Below are positions 19,279-28,802 of a DNA stretch of 64,000 nt, piece after piece. Under the pieces are notes generated by a model. It was given only the letters and a program-made list of their open reading frames with translations. It was not told the DNA's origin and searched no databases. The number at the start of each line of letters is the position of its first letter. Position 1 is the stretch's first letter. The DNA lies in assembly GCF_014201335.1 (NCBI RefSeq), contig NZ_JACHEB010000002.1, positions 372,001-436,000 on the forward strand, given 5' to 3'. Both the position numbers and the translations under genes were made by a program. The stretch is from Tunturiibacter gelidiferens. Lineage in GTDB: Bacteria; Acidobacteriota; Terriglobia; Terriglobales; Acidobacteriaceae.

Positions 19279-21696
19279 TTAGCGTACGAGCTGAAAAGAA
19301 GCAATGAGATCGCGCGGGCTACCCGGATAGACAGCGAAGCGTCCGCTGGCACCGGAGAAGTAGCGGCGGTCGAGGAGGTTATTTGCGTTGAAGGCGAAGC
19401 GATACTTCCAGTGTTCGTCCTTAGCTCGCTCATACGAGACTCCCGCATCCACGCGCGCATAGCCGGGCACCAGGTACGAGGTCGTCGGCGCAGCCTGCGT
19501 AATGAGCTGGCCTTGCATCCTGCTGACTCCCGAGACGCCTGCGCCGATGGAAGCACCCGTCAACAGTCCATGTGTCTGGTTGTAGCGTATCCACAGGTTT
19601 CCAGTGTGGCGCGGAACCGATTGAAGAAAGCTATCGACCAGATAGGTGTTGTCTTTCGCAATGGTCGCGTTGGTGAGCGCATATCCGGTAATCAGATCCA
19701 ACTGGCGGGTCACGTGAGTCGTCGCATTGAACTCGACGCCTCGACTGCGCTGCTCGCCGAGTTGGATCGAGAAACCGGGATTGTTGGGATCGGCCGTAAT
19801 AACGTTGGTCTGATTGATCTGATAGGTGGAGGCTGTCCCCTGAATCCGATGATGTGCGGTATCGAACTTGAATCCAGTCTCCAGAAGGCGCGCTAGCTCA
19901 GGCTTGAAAGCTACTCCGTTTACATCCGTTCCGGTCTGCGGCTGAAACGAGCGATTGTAGGTCGCATAAAAGGAGATTGCCTGGATCGGCTGATACGTGA
20001 GGCCGACCCGCGGAGACCAGGCGGTCGCACGGCTCGATGAACTCACCGTCACGAAGTAGCCGACGTCCTTGAGCTTCGCAATGTCGTAACGAATACCGCC
20101 GGTGACCTTCAGTTTAGAGGTAAGCGCGACCTGGTCCTGAAGATAAAGTCCACCATAACCGTCACGTGTCTGATCAATGCGCGAAGTCTTTAGGGAGCGT
20201 GGCGGCAAAGCAGCATAGTTCGGATGGTAGATGTTCAGCATCTCCGCAGGAGCTCCAGCCGGTGGCCGGGCTGTATTGGTGTCGTAGATCTCGTAGTTCA
20301 ATTCGACGCCGCCGAGAAACGTATGCTGAATCCTGCCAGTGTTCATTGTTCCTGTGAGCTCATTGACCCAGTAGTGAGCCTGGAAATACTGGTTGGTCTC
20401 AAGGTCGTTGAGGGTCACAGTTTGCTGGTCTTTGGATAGTGCATTCACGACGCGCGCGTTGTAGTTTGCCCACCCAGTTGAAGAACGCTCATAACTCCGA
20501 AACGTCCAGCGTTGCCCGATCGCCTGATCGTAGCTAAGGCCCGCTTTTCCTTGCCGATAGGGATAGACGAGCGAGGGATCGGCTAAATAGCGGCTTACTG
20601 GAAGATTGGCTGGCCTTGTGCCGATTGCGATTAACCCACGATCGTTCAGATTACTTCCACCGAGGAACTCCGTGTAAAGACGGAAGCTGGTGCTTGGAGA
20701 TGGTGTCCAGGTCAGAGTAGGCGACACGAACAAACGCCTTGTGAAGTTGAAGTCACGAAAGCTCTGGCTGTCCTGTCCGGACGCGATGAAACGATAGAGC
20801 AACGTTCTGTTGGCGGTAAGCGGTCCCGAGGCGTCGATGGTCGGACGCAGCAGTTCGTAGGAACCACCCTGCATCGTCACGCTGTAGTAGTGTTCCGATA
20901 ACGGTTGTTTGGTCACCAGATTGACGACACCACCCGGGTCCAGTCGACCAAAGACTGTAGACGATGGTCCCTTCAGAATGTCGACGCGCTCTACATTGGA
21001 GAAGTCCGGAAACGTTGCGTTGTTCGTTGGACCATTGCGAAACCCGTCCTGAAACGTTGTATCGGTCACGAAACCACGCATGGTCACACGCTCCTGACGC
21101 CCTCCTGCATCTTCCGCGATGGTAACGCCACTCACGTTTCGCACAGCGTCCGCGAGCCGAACAACCTGCTGGTCACGTAACAGCTGCTGCGGAATCACAT
21201 AGACTGCTTGTGGGATCTCTCGGATAGGAGTGTCCGTGCGTGTCGCCTCGTTGCTTTCGTTGACCTCATATCCGTTCGCACCAGCCCGAACCTCGATAGT
21301 GCTATTTTCCTGTGCAACGTTCAGCATCAGGTCCTGTGAGTTATTCCCGGTGCCCGATACTTTGAGGTACTGTTCCTTCGTCGTGAAACCCTTGGCCGCG
21401 ACTGTCAGATTGTAGTTACCGGGGACGAGTTGAAAGGAGTATCGCCCCGTCGCATCGGTTGTCGCCTGAAGCTTGACTGCCCCGCAGGACAATGTCACGA
21501 AAGCATCATGCAGCATCGCACCTGATGGGTCGGAGACGAATCCTGAAAGCGGTACCTGCGACGCACTGGTTGCAACCGCACATTGGCTTGAGACATCCGG
21601 AGCTTGCGCATAGACGAAGTGAACTGAAATTGCTGCGGAGGCACCGACAAAGAGCGAGACTGCAAAGTGCTTCAATGATGACAACAGGCGGAGCAT
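19279..21696 (-). CDS. TonB-dependent siderophore receptor with N-terminal carboxypeptidase-regulatory-like domain
   Basis: The ATG at 21696 follows AAAGG and starts a signal peptide. A frame extending upstream to 21753 is less likely. The 805-residue product carries a regulatory-like beta-sandwich (VPLSGFVSDPSGAMLHDAFV), then a TonB plug (REIPQAVYVIPQQLLRDQQV, VERVDILKGPSSTVFGRLDP) and a 22-strand-type barrel ending in SFQLVR. The plug wording is that of Fe-siderophore receptors such as FhuA/FpvA. It lies downstream of a PepSY protein gene, separated by 144 bp that contain a structured leader motif. Both gene type and neighbour suggest iron uptake. Confidence 0.92.
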   Translation of the reverse strand: MLRLLSSLKHFAVSLFVGASAAISVHFVYAQAPDVSSQCAVATSASQVPLSGFVSDPSGAMLHDAFVTLSCGAVKLQATTDATGRYSFQLVPGNYNLTVAAKGFTTKEQYLKVSGTGNNSQDLMLNVAQENSTIEVRAGANGYEVNESNEATRTDTPIREIPQAVYVIPQQLLRDQQVVRLADAVRNVSGVTIAEDAGGRQERVTMRGFVTDTTFQDGFRNGPTNNATFPDFSNVERVDILKGPSSTVFGRLDPGGVVNLVTKQPLSEHYYSVTMQGGSYELLRPTIDASGPLTANRTLLYRFIASGQDSQSFRDFNFTRRLFVSPTLTWTPSPSTSFRLYTEFLGGSNLNDRGLIAIGTRPANLPVSRYLADPSLVYPYRQGKAGLSYDQAIGQRWTFRSYERSSTGWANYNARVVNALSKDQQTVTLNDLETNQYFQAHYWVNELTGTMNTGRIQHTFLGGVELNYEIYDTNTARPPAGAPAEMLNIYHPNYAALPPRSLKTSRIDQTRDGYGGLYLQDQVALTSKLKVTGGIRYDIAKLKDVGYFVTVSSSSRATAWSPRVGLTYQPIQAISFYATYNRSFQPQTGTDVNGVAFKPELARLLETGFKFDTAHHRIQGTASTYQINQTNVITADPNNPGFSIQLGEQRSRGVEFNATTHVTRQLDLITGYALTNATIAKDNTYLVDSFLQSVPRHTGNLWIRYNQTHGLLTGASIGAGVSGVSRMQGQLITQAAPTTSYLVPGYARVDAGVSYERAKDEHWKYRFAFNANNLLDRRYFSGASGRFAVYPGSPRDLIASFQLVR

Positions 21697-21736
21697 GGTT
21701 TTACCTTTCGTGCATGCGGCCGGCGGCACTGTCTGG

Positions 21737-21805
21737 AAGCAGTCACCAGCCACGGTTGAACCGTCTCGAGGTCATTGCGGCGCTTCGCCAAAAGACTCCG
21801 CAATG
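21737..21805 (-). promoter_or_regulatory. putative structured RNA leader, copy A (upstream of TonB receptor)
   Basis: Read on the minus strand, an 8-bp stem (CATTGCGG at 21805-21798 with CCGCAATG at 21780-21773) encloses the loop sequence GTCTTTTGGCGAAGC (21796-21782). CGAGAC (21768-21763) and GGCTGGTGACTGCTT (21751-21737) follow. The same loop and tail elements occur in front of the PepSY gene (copy B) with a different but still complementary stem. GAAGC in the loop can pair with GCTTC in the tail (21740-21736), suggesting a pseudoknot. It matches no riboswitch class I can recognise. Confidence 0.5.
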
Positions 21806-21840
21806 GCCCGTCCACATCTACGATTTGATTTGTTGAACTG

Positions 21841-23022
21841 TCAGACCCGCGCAGCCTCCTGCACCGGGGACTTCGGCTTGCTCTGACCAGCGACATTCCC
21901 ATGCGAAGCTTTGCGTCTTCTCCAGGAAGCGAGTCGACGCAACGAGAGAGAAAAGCCTGTCCACACCAGCATGAATGCGCTTATGCACGCCAGCAGTGCG
22001 ACGATCCTGCCCGCTGTACCGAACATCTCCCCGGTATGAACAAATCGTGCATAAAGTCTCCACCGTCGTCCCGGTGAGTTGTTAGAGAAGGACTCCACCC
22101 GAACCACATGGCCGTCTGTCCGAGCGAGAACGACTTGCATACGCTGACGTGGATCGCTGCCATCTCCTTCGTCGAGCCTGAAGGCTACATTCGGGTCCTT
22201 GTCGGAGGGAAGCCGCATCTCCAAGCTCTGCCACTTCGCATCCTGCGTCATTGCGTCTCGGATCGCCAGATCGAGCGACGCAAACTTGTCAGCAGGTAAC
22301 GGCTTCGCTCTCCTCTGTTCTGTTTCAGCCCTCTCCGTGGGACGATCGCCCGCGGCTCTATAGAGGAGAGCGTTTGCCCACGGATAGGCCATGATGGTGC
22401 CTGATAGAGCGATCACCGCGAGCGGAGTGGCCATCCAGAAGCCAAACACGTTATGCCAGTTCCACTCCCTCGCTCGGCCACGAAGATCTCGTCGGAAAAA
22501 TACGGCGGGTCGAAGGTGCTGCCAGGCCAGCTTTCTTGGGAACCAAATCACGAGGCCGCTAAGAATCATGAACACAAACGCAAAAACGCAAAAATCCTTG
22601 ATGCTTCGCAACCGTTCATGCCTTACACCATTGAGCGCGACCCAACGATGCAAATCTCTTACGCTCGAAAAAAAACCGCGCAGTTTTCCCGCTCCGTTGC
22701 CAATCACTTGTCCATCACAGCTATTTACCAGGACGACTGAATCCGCCCCAAACGATACTTCGCCGGGGCGGTGCGGATCGGAGAAGAGGACAAGAGAAGT
22801 TGCTGAACCAGGTCGATAATTCGAAGCGTTCTTCAATAGATCGGAAGGAGCTACGCACGGACCTTGAGTGGGCGACGCGACCTGAGCGCTCTTTTCCGCG
22901 AAGGCAACAATCTGCGGTTGGAAAGTGAGAATCGATCCGGTAACGGCAAGAAAGCCGATGACTAAACCGATGATGACCCCGACACTGAGGTGAACCCAGA
23001 ACAGCAATCGACGGAGGGTCAT
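21841..23022 (-). CDS. PepSY-associated TM helix protein (PiuB-like, iron-uptake associated)
   Basis: This inner-membrane protein of about 393 residues has the PepSY_TM layout: an N-terminal helix (LRRLLFWVHLSVGVIIGLVI), a periplasmic PepSY domain, a helix pair around DFCVFAFVFMILSGLVIWFP, WNWHNVFGFWMATPLAVIALSG and a C-terminal helix. Conserved His residues in VHLSVG, LHRWV and WNWHN could bind heme or metal. Such proteins commonly sit beside TonB siderophore receptors and are thought to help reduce or release iron in the periplasm. The start at 23022 follows GGCGG. An upstream GTG at 23091 cannot be excluded. Confidence 0.85.
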   Translation of the reverse strand: MTLRRLLFWVHLSVGVIIGLVIGFLAVTGSILTFQPQIVAFAEKSAQVASPTQGPCVAPSDLLKNASNYRPGSATSLVLFSDPHRPGEVSFGADSVVLVNSCDGQVIGNGAGKLRGFFSSVRDLHRWVALNGVRHERLRSIKDFCVFAFVFMILSGLVIWFPRKLAWQHLRPAVFFRRDLRGRAREWNWHNVFGFWMATPLAVIALSGTIMAYPWANALLYRAAGDRPTERAETEQRRAKPLPADKFASLDLAIRDAMTQDAKWQSLEMRLPSDKDPNVAFRLDEGDGSDPRQRMQVVLARTDGHVVRVESFSNNSPGRRWRLYARFVHTGEMFGTAGRIVALLACISAFMLVWTGFSLSLRRLASWRRRKASHGNVAGQSKPKSPVQEAARV

Positions 23023-23154
23023 CGCGCGACCGCCGATATTAGCCGGCCGGAATGCCCGACATACTTCATCTGTCGTAGAAGCTTCCTGCACACTATCGTC
23101 GCCAAGCCAAAGCCTCCCTCGATACCCAGGTGACGGCTCGCTCGGCTATACTGC

Positions 23155-23230
23155 AAGCAATCGCCAGCCTTCGGGTTGTCGGTCTCGAACCTCCCTTGGT
23201 GCTTCGCCAAAAAGACAGCCGGGGGAGGTT
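23155..23230 (-). promoter_or_regulatory. putative structured RNA leader, copy B (upstream of PepSY gene)
   Basis: Read on the minus strand, AACCTCCC (23230-23223) pairs with GGGAGGTT (23195-23188). The loop holds GTCTTTTTGGCGAAGC (23216-23201), and an inner TTGG/CCAA pairing closes a CGAAGCA loop. CGAGAC (23187-23182) and GGCTGGCGATTGCTT (23169-23155) follow. The stem sequence is unrelated to copy A, while loop and tail agree, so base pairing is preserved without sequence. It lies about 130-210 nt before the likely start of the PepSY gene. Confidence 0.5.
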
Positions 23231-23505
23231 TTCCGGTTCATTTCCAATCTACGACAGCTTTAGTCCGATTTCAAGTTTGTGTCAGCCCCGGCAGCTTCTG
23301 CACCGACTCATTCGAAAGTTAAAGTTTCGAAAGACTTAGCCTCAAATCCGACAAATGGTTTTTTCGGACAGGTATAGTTGCGCAGCCACCTGACTCGATC
23401 TACGCAACAACTTGCCAGGAGTCTTTGCGGGATGGAGATGTCGTTATGGTTTGGTCAAGCGTGCGCGCTAATGACTTGTCGATGAGTGCAAAAGGAGATG
23501 CTTGC

Positions 23506-25919
23506 ATGCATGTACTGGGGACTAGGAGCCGGGAGATCGGTGCGCTGCATTGGTCTGTTGCGATGTTGGTCTGGATTTGCTTTGGTGGAATTGCCGTTGG
23601 ACAGCAGATCGTCGCGAGTCGGGGCGACGCTACGGTGTTGATTGAGCCCTATGCGGCGAATGTGGTGCGGGTAAGTTTGAGTTTGCGACGGAACGATGCG
23701 TTGGCTGGGCCCGGGTATGGGATCTCTGCGAAGGCGGCGGGAGCGGGGTGGGTCACGGAGTCGACCGAGGGGGGCGATGCGCTCCGGTCTTCGCGCATGG
23801 TGGTGACGGTCGCGCCGGCGGGTAGGCGTGGGCCTGAGTCAGTGGCGGGGGTGAAGGGAACGCAGGCAGATATTGCCAAGTTTTTTAATGGGTCTACGCC
23901 GGGAGTGAGGATTTCGATTAGGACGCCGGAGGGGGCGTCATTGCTGGAGATGCAGGGATGGCAGATGTCGGTGCCGAACCATAAGGACGGAAACGCGGAT
24001 ATTTTGTATGACCGTCGGCCTAAGGATGCGCCCTTCTTTCAGGTAGGGGCCACGTTCGCTTCGCCGAAGGACGAGCACTACTACGGTCTGGGACAGAATC
24101 AGGAAGGGTATCTCGATCGGCGGGGGCATGTGGTTCGCTGTGCGCATGACTACAACGCTCCGGCGGGGCAGAGCGTATGTGTTCCTTTTTTAGTTACAAA
24201 TAAAGGATATGGAATCGTCTGGGACAATCCTTCGGCCACGACGGTATCGTTTGGGTTTAATGATGTGACGCGGTGGACTTCGGATGTGGGTCAGAGGGTT
24301 TCGTTCTTCGTGATTGCAGGCAAGACGTATGACGAGATCTATGCAGGGTATCGGCTGCTGACGGGAGATGTTCCAATGCTGCCGAAATCGGCGTATGGGT
24401 ATATCCAGTGCAAGCAGAGGTACACGAGTCAGGAGGAGGTGATGGCTGTGGCGCGAGGGTATCGCGCGCGGCATCTGCCGATCGATGACCTGGTGATCGA
24501 CTGGTTTCACTACACAAAGATGGGTGAGATGGATATGGATCCGGCGCGTTGGCCTGATCCCATCGCGATGAACGAGCAACTGCATGCGATGAACTTTCAT
24601 ACGATGATTAGCGTGTGGCCGCGGTTCGTGCCCGAGAGCCGTTACTACGAGACGGTGTTGAAGAATGGGTGGTTCGAGGCGTTGGCAGATGGGACGCCGA
24701 CAAATGGGCTGCCGTACGATCGCGCTGGGTCGGATATTGATTCGACGAATCCCGCGGCGGCGAAGTGGTTCTGGGGATTGTGAAAGAGAACTATGTTGCG
24801 AAGGGGTTCGATTCGTTTTGGGCGGATGAGACGGAGCCAGACCTGCCGCCGAATGGGAGCTATTGGAATATCGGACCGGGGACGCAGTACTTCAATGTGT
24901 TTCCGCTGTTTCATACGGCGGCGTTTTATGACGGGTTCAGAAGGGATTTAAAGACGCGGGCTTTGATTCTGGCTCGTGATTCTTATCTCGGGGCGCAGCA
25001 CAATGGGGCGATCTTCTGGTCTTCGGATATCAATGCGAACTGGGATACGTTGAAGCGGCAGGTCCCGACGGGGATTAATTTTGTCGCGTCGGGGATGCCT
25101 TACTGGAGCACGGATATTGGCGGCTGGCAGTATCTGCCGGCGGTGCACAAGCCAGAGCGGACGCCATTGATCGCTCCTTCGGATGCGCGTGCAAATGTGG
25201 GCGGGTATGACGACTATCCGGAGTTGTATGTGCGGTGGTTTGAGTATGGAGCGTTTCAGCCGAACTTTCGGAGCCACGGAAGCCGGCCGCAGAATGAGGT
25301 GTGGTCGTATGGGAAACAGGCTGAGCCTATTCTCGAGAAATATCTCAAGTTGAGATATGAGCTGATGCCGTATATCTACTCGCTCGCGCATGGAACGCAC
25401 GAGAATGGCGCGCCGTTTATGCGTGGATTGTTTATGGACTTTGGCGGTGATCCGAAGGTGGTCGATGTTGGCGATGAATATATGTTTGGGCCGTCGCTAT
25501 TGGTCGCTCCGGTAGTGGAGCAGGGCGTCACTTCACGCGAAGTGTATCTGCCGGCTGGGACGGATTGGTATAACTTCTGGACGAATGTGCGGATGCACGG
25601 CGGGCAGACGGTGACGGTGGCCGCGCCGATTGATGTGATTCCGCTGTTTGTGAAGGCAGGGTCGATTCTTCCGCTAGGCGAAGCGGTGGAGAGTACGAAT
25701 GAGCGGCAGAGGGTCGCGAAGGTGAAGGTTTATCCAGGTACGGACGGGGACTTCGAGCTGTATCGCGACGATGGGACAACGTATGAGTACGAGAAGGGGA
25801 AGTCGGAGCTGACGCAGTTTCATTGGTCGGATGGGGCAAAGAAGCTGACGCGATCGGGGGCGAAGGCAGAAGTGGTATCGGAGGACGGATTGGTGGAGGT
25901 TGTCGGCGTGGGGCATTAG
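23506..25919 (+). pseudogene. GH31 glycosidase (alpha-xylosidase/alpha-glucosidase type), one-base frameshift
   Basis: Two frames (23506-24783 and from about 24770 to 25919) make one GH31 enzyme of about 804 residues. They join if one G is added to the GGGG run at 24774-24777, giving FWGIVKENYVAKGFDSFWAD. The ATG at 23506 follows AAAGGAG and a signal segment (VAMLVWICFGGIAVGQQ) indicates export. Motifs are DDLVIDWFHYTKMGEMD, the nucleophile region SFWADETEP, the acid/base region FWSSDINANWDTLK and FRSHGS. Apart from the missing base it looks intact, so it is either a recent frameshift or a homopolymer sequence error. It probably cleaves alpha-linked xylose or glucose from plant polysaccharide fragments. 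Confidence 0.85.
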
Positions 25920-25936
25920 CTTTGGTTTTGTTGGGA

Positions 25937-26030
25937 GTCCTGCCGGACGGGCCCACTGTGCGTGGCGCGGCCACTTCGTGGCGGGTATTACCTTGTTCCG
26001 GGGGCTTCCATTGGCCCTCCGTTGGTCGGG
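25937..26030. repeat. intergenic hairpin repeat, copy 1
   Basis: This stretch starts GTCCTGCCGGACGGGCC, contains GCGGCCACTTCGTGGCG, in which GCCAC and GTGGC form a tight hairpin, and ends near GTTGGTCGGG. A second copy lies at 41295-41380. The two agree through most of about 55 bp and again at the CCCTCC...GTCGGG end. Both lie between genes. This suggests a dispersed, possibly mobile or regulatory, repeat. Confidence 0.6.
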
Positions 26031-26144
26031 TTCAGGATGGTGCGGCTTCGGCCGTACCACTCTGTTCTTGTGCTAGTCGGCGCTCATCGGACGTAAGATG
26101 ATTGGACGCTGGGCTAAGGGTTTTCGTTAAAGGGGGATCGTGTT

Positions 26145-27338
26145 ATGGGGCAAGTTGAGATTTCACCGAGATTGGGGCTGAGTCAGTTGGCGCCGCGGCT
26201 GGTGCAGTCGGAGATCCGCGCGATGAGCGTGGCGTGCGATGCGATGGGTGGAGTAAATCTGGCACAAGGAGTGTGCGATACCGAGGTGCCGGAGGTTGTG
26301 TCCGAAGGAGCGATTCGCGCGATTCGGGATGGGTTCAATATCTATACGCGCCTGGACGGGATTGTGCGTCTGAGAAAGGCGATTGCGGGGAAGGTGGAGC
26401 GAACGCTGGGGATCGTAGTCGATCCGGAACGCGAGGTGCTGGTGACCAGTGGGGTGACGGGCGCGTTTCAGGCCGCTGCGATGGCGCTACTGAATCCGGG
26501 CGATGAGGTGCTCGTGTTCGAGCCGTTCTACGGGTATCACGTGAATACGCTGAGCTCGCTGCGTGTGGCGGCGGTGGCGGTGCCGTTGGCCGCGCCGGAC
26601 TGGGGGCTCGATCTGAAGGCGGTGCGGGCGGCGATTACACCCAAAACGCGGGGGATGGTGATCAATACACCTTCAAATCCTTCGGGCAAGGTGTTCACAC
26701 GGGTGGAACTGGAGGGATTGGCGAAGATAGCGGAGGAGTTCGATCTGTTCTTGTTTACGGACGAGATCTATGAGCACTTCGTTTATGGAGGAGCAACACA
26801 TCTGAGCCCGGCGTCGATTCCAGGGATGCGAGAGCGGACGATTTTGATGTCGGGTTTTTCGAAGACGTTTTCGGTGACGGGATGGAGAGTGGGATACCTG
26901 ATTGCGGACGCGCGATGGCTGGGGTCGATTGGGTACTTTCATGATCTGACGTATGTGTGTGCGCCTGCGCCCATGCAGCAGGGCGTGGCAGATGGGGTGG
27001 AGCAACTTGGCGACGATTTTTATAGCGGGCTGGCGCTCGAGCACGAGGTGAAGCGCACGATGATCGTGGACGCGCTGCGGGAAGCGGGAATGAGGCCGCA
27101 TGTTCCAGATGGCGCTTACTACGTGCTGGCTTCTGCGGCGGCCCTGCCGGGCGCGACAGCGGCTGAAAAAGCGAGAGCTCTGCTGGCGAAGACGGGAGTG
27201 GCTGCAGTGGCGGGGTCGGCTTTTTTCAGGCCGGGCAGGGGAGAGGATCTGTTACGGTTTTGTTTCGCGAAGAAAGATAAGGATCTGGCAGAGGCTTGCC
27301 GGAGGCTGCGGACCATGGGGTCGCCTGCAGGTCTATAA
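26145..27338 (+). CDS. class I/II pyridoxal-phosphate aminotransferase
   Basis: This 397-residue cytosolic aminotransferase belongs to the aspartate/kynurenine aminotransferase subgroup. It has VNLAQGVCD near the N-terminus, INTPSNPSGKVFTRVEL, LFTDEIYEHFVYGG with the cofactor-ring Asp and Tyr, SGFSKTFSVTGWRVGY with the PLP-binding lysine, and the C-terminal substrate-carboxylate Arg in LLRFCFAKKD. It transfers amino groups between an amino acid and a keto acid, but the exact pair is not predictable. A small conserved gene follows 11 bp downstream and may be co-transcribed. Confidence 0.9.
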   Translation: MGQVEISPRLGLSQLAPRLVQSEIRAMSVACDAMGGVNLAQGVCDTEVPEVVSEGAIRAIRDGFNIYTRLDGIVRLRKAIAGKVERTLGIVVDPEREVLVTSGVTGAFQAAAMALLNPGDEVLVFEPFYGYHVNTLSSLRVAAVAVPLAAPDWGLDLKAVRAAITPKTRGMVINTPSNPSGKVFTRVELEGLAKIAEEFDLFLFTDEIYEHFVYGGATHLSPASIPGMRERTILMSGFSKTFSVTGWRVGYLIADARWLGSIGYFHDLTYVCAPAPMQQGVADGVEQLGDDFYSGLALEHEVKRTMIVDALREAGMRPHVPDGAYYVLASAAALPGATAAEKARALLAKTGVAAVAGSAFFRPGRGEDLLRFCFAKKDKDLAEACRRLRTMGSPAGL

Positions 27339-27349
27339 GATGAAGAGGT

Positions 27350-27619
27350 ATGCCGTCTTTCTCCGAAGTGACGCGGATTGAAGCCGCGATCAAGAATAAG
27401 AACTCGAAGGAGCTGGAGTGGTCGCTCTGGTACTGCCGGATGCGGCAATCAGTGCCCAGTGCGTTGCCCGGGGATGTGAAGTACTGGCGGGGGATCGAGG
27501 TACTGGTGAAGGACGCGCTGGCGCCTCCCGTAGCCGCGAAGATTTATCCGGCGAAGAAGAAGAAACCCAATCGCGGGCTAGGGCTAGGGCCTGTCGAGAC
27601 TGATGAGAAAGGGAGTTAG
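27350..27619 (+). CDS. small conserved hypothetical protein
   Basis: This 89-residue soluble protein starts with PSFSEVTRIEAAIKNKNSKE, has WSLWYCRMRQS and ends in a lysine-rich tail (KIYPAKKKKPNRG). It resembles short uncharacterised acidobacterial proteins. The GTG- or ATG-proximal start 11 bp after the aminotransferase suggests co-transcription. The basic C-terminus could touch nucleic acid. No function can be assigned. Confidence 0.6.
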   Translation: MPSFSEVTRIEAAIKNKNSKELEWSLWYCRMRQSVPSALPGDVKYWRGIEVLVKDALAPPVAAKIYPAKKKKPNRGLGLGPVETDEKGS

Positions 27620-27753
27620 ACATCAACGCTTGTGACATCGGAACTGCCAATTTGGGGAACCACGGATATGGAGCGGCGCAGCGGTTTTTGTCGGCCTGCC
27701 TCGCACGGTTGGTTACGTCTCTGTAAAATATCGAGTGCAGTAGAGGAGAACGT

Positions 27754-28338
27754 ATGGCATCAGCAATGGCAGGGATTGAGGCGTTGAAGGGGACACATCA
27801 GCAGCTGAAGGCGAAGATGGAGAGCACGGTGGAGGACTTTCGCGGGCATCTTCTCTCGGCGCGGACCGGGCGGGCGAACGTGCATATGCTCGACCAGATC
27901 AAAGTGGACTACTACGGCACGGACACGCCTGTGGCCCAGATGGGCCAGGTGTCAACGCCGGAGCCTACGCTGATCCTGGTGCAGCCTTACGACGTAGGAA
28001 TGGTTTCGGCGATTGAGAAGGCGATTCGTACGTCGGGGACGGGACTGAATCCGATGACCGATGGAAAGGTGATTCGCGTGCCTGTGCCGCCGATGACCGA
28101 AGAGCGGCGCAAGGATGTGGTGAAGCAGCTGAATAAGACGCTCGAGGATCACAAGACGGCGATCCGCAATATCCGCCGCGACGGGAACGATCAGATCAAG
28201 AAGGCGGCGAAGGACAAGCTGATCTCGGCTGATGATGAGAAGCGAGCGAACGAAGAGGTTCAGCAGTTGACCGACGTGGAGATCAAGAGGATTGAGGACC
28301 TTTTCAAGGCGAAGGAAAAAGAGATCATGACGGTCTGA
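27754..28338 (+). CDS. frr: ribosome recycling factor
   Basis: This 194-residue protein splits post-termination ribosomes together with EF-G. All hallmarks are present: the helical start, LLSARTGRANVHMLDQIKVDYYG, IRVPVPPMTEERRKDVVKQ and the C-terminal helix RIEDLFKAKEKEIM. The ATG at 27754 follows GAGGAGA. The N-terminus is a few residues longer than the E. coli protein. The common partner pyrH is not adjacent, so this copy appears to have its own promoter. Confidence 0.97.
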   Translation: MASAMAGIEALKGTHQQLKAKMESTVEDFRGHLLSARTGRANVHMLDQIKVDYYGTDTPVAQMGQVSTPEPTLILVQPYDVGMVSAIEKAIRTSGTGLNPMTDGKVIRVPVPPMTEERRKDVVKQLNKTLEDHKTAIRNIRRDGNDQIKKAAKDKLISADDEKRANEEVQQLTDVEIKRIEDLFKAKEKEIMTV

Positions 28339-28387
28339 AGTTTTCAGATGGTGAAAGATCTGGTAATCGAGTGGAAATGGACGGCCT

Positions 28388-28612
28388 TCACTGCACCTGG
28401 TGGAGGCTGTCTTTTTGTGAGGATGGGTTCGCATCGAGTTGTTCGTTGCGAGAGATGCGAACTCGCTGGCCTCGTGCCCTCATGAATATGCGGCTTTTGC
28501 AGTCAGAGCAGATCCAGGGGAAGTAGCCGAAGAAGGGGAAAAGGCTCTCTTCGAGGAGGCCGACGCGCTTTGTCCTTGAGAGTTTGCCATGGTGGCATTT
28601 TGTGCATTGCAT
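28388..28612 (-). CDS. small zinc-ribbon-type protein
   Basis: Starting at the ATG at 28612 (preceded by GGAG), the 74-residue product has two CxxC knuckles, CTKC and CSDC, about 35 residues apart. They flank the hydrophobic segment LLEESLFPFFGYFPWI. The pattern fits a zinc ribbon that is probably membrane-associated. Comparable short proteins are common in acidobacteria without known function. It is convergent with frr, whose stop lies 49 bp away. Confidence 0.6.
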   Translation of the reverse strand: MQCTKCHHGKLSRTKRVGLLEESLFPFFGYFPWICSDCKSRIFMRARGQRVRISRNEQLDANPSSQKDSLHQVQ

Positions 28613-28802
28613 CGGTGTCTCCGCTCGGCCTCGCGTGCACAGCCACAAGCTGGTTAGAAGTACGGTGGAGAACGCGGGGTTGGATTGGTGGATTGAGATT
28701 TTTGTAAAAAGAAATTGGGCGTGGAGGCTGGCGGGGGTCTGAAAGCTGTGATGCTTTCAATGTTTGTGCCGATGATTGGATCAGCCGTCCTCACCGTGCG
28801 GG

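Noticed and set aside
21737..21805. Cobalamin riboswitch as explanation of the leader motif
   Set aside because: CGAGACC resembles part of the B12 box, but the upstream core helices and the GCCACTG element are missing in both copies.
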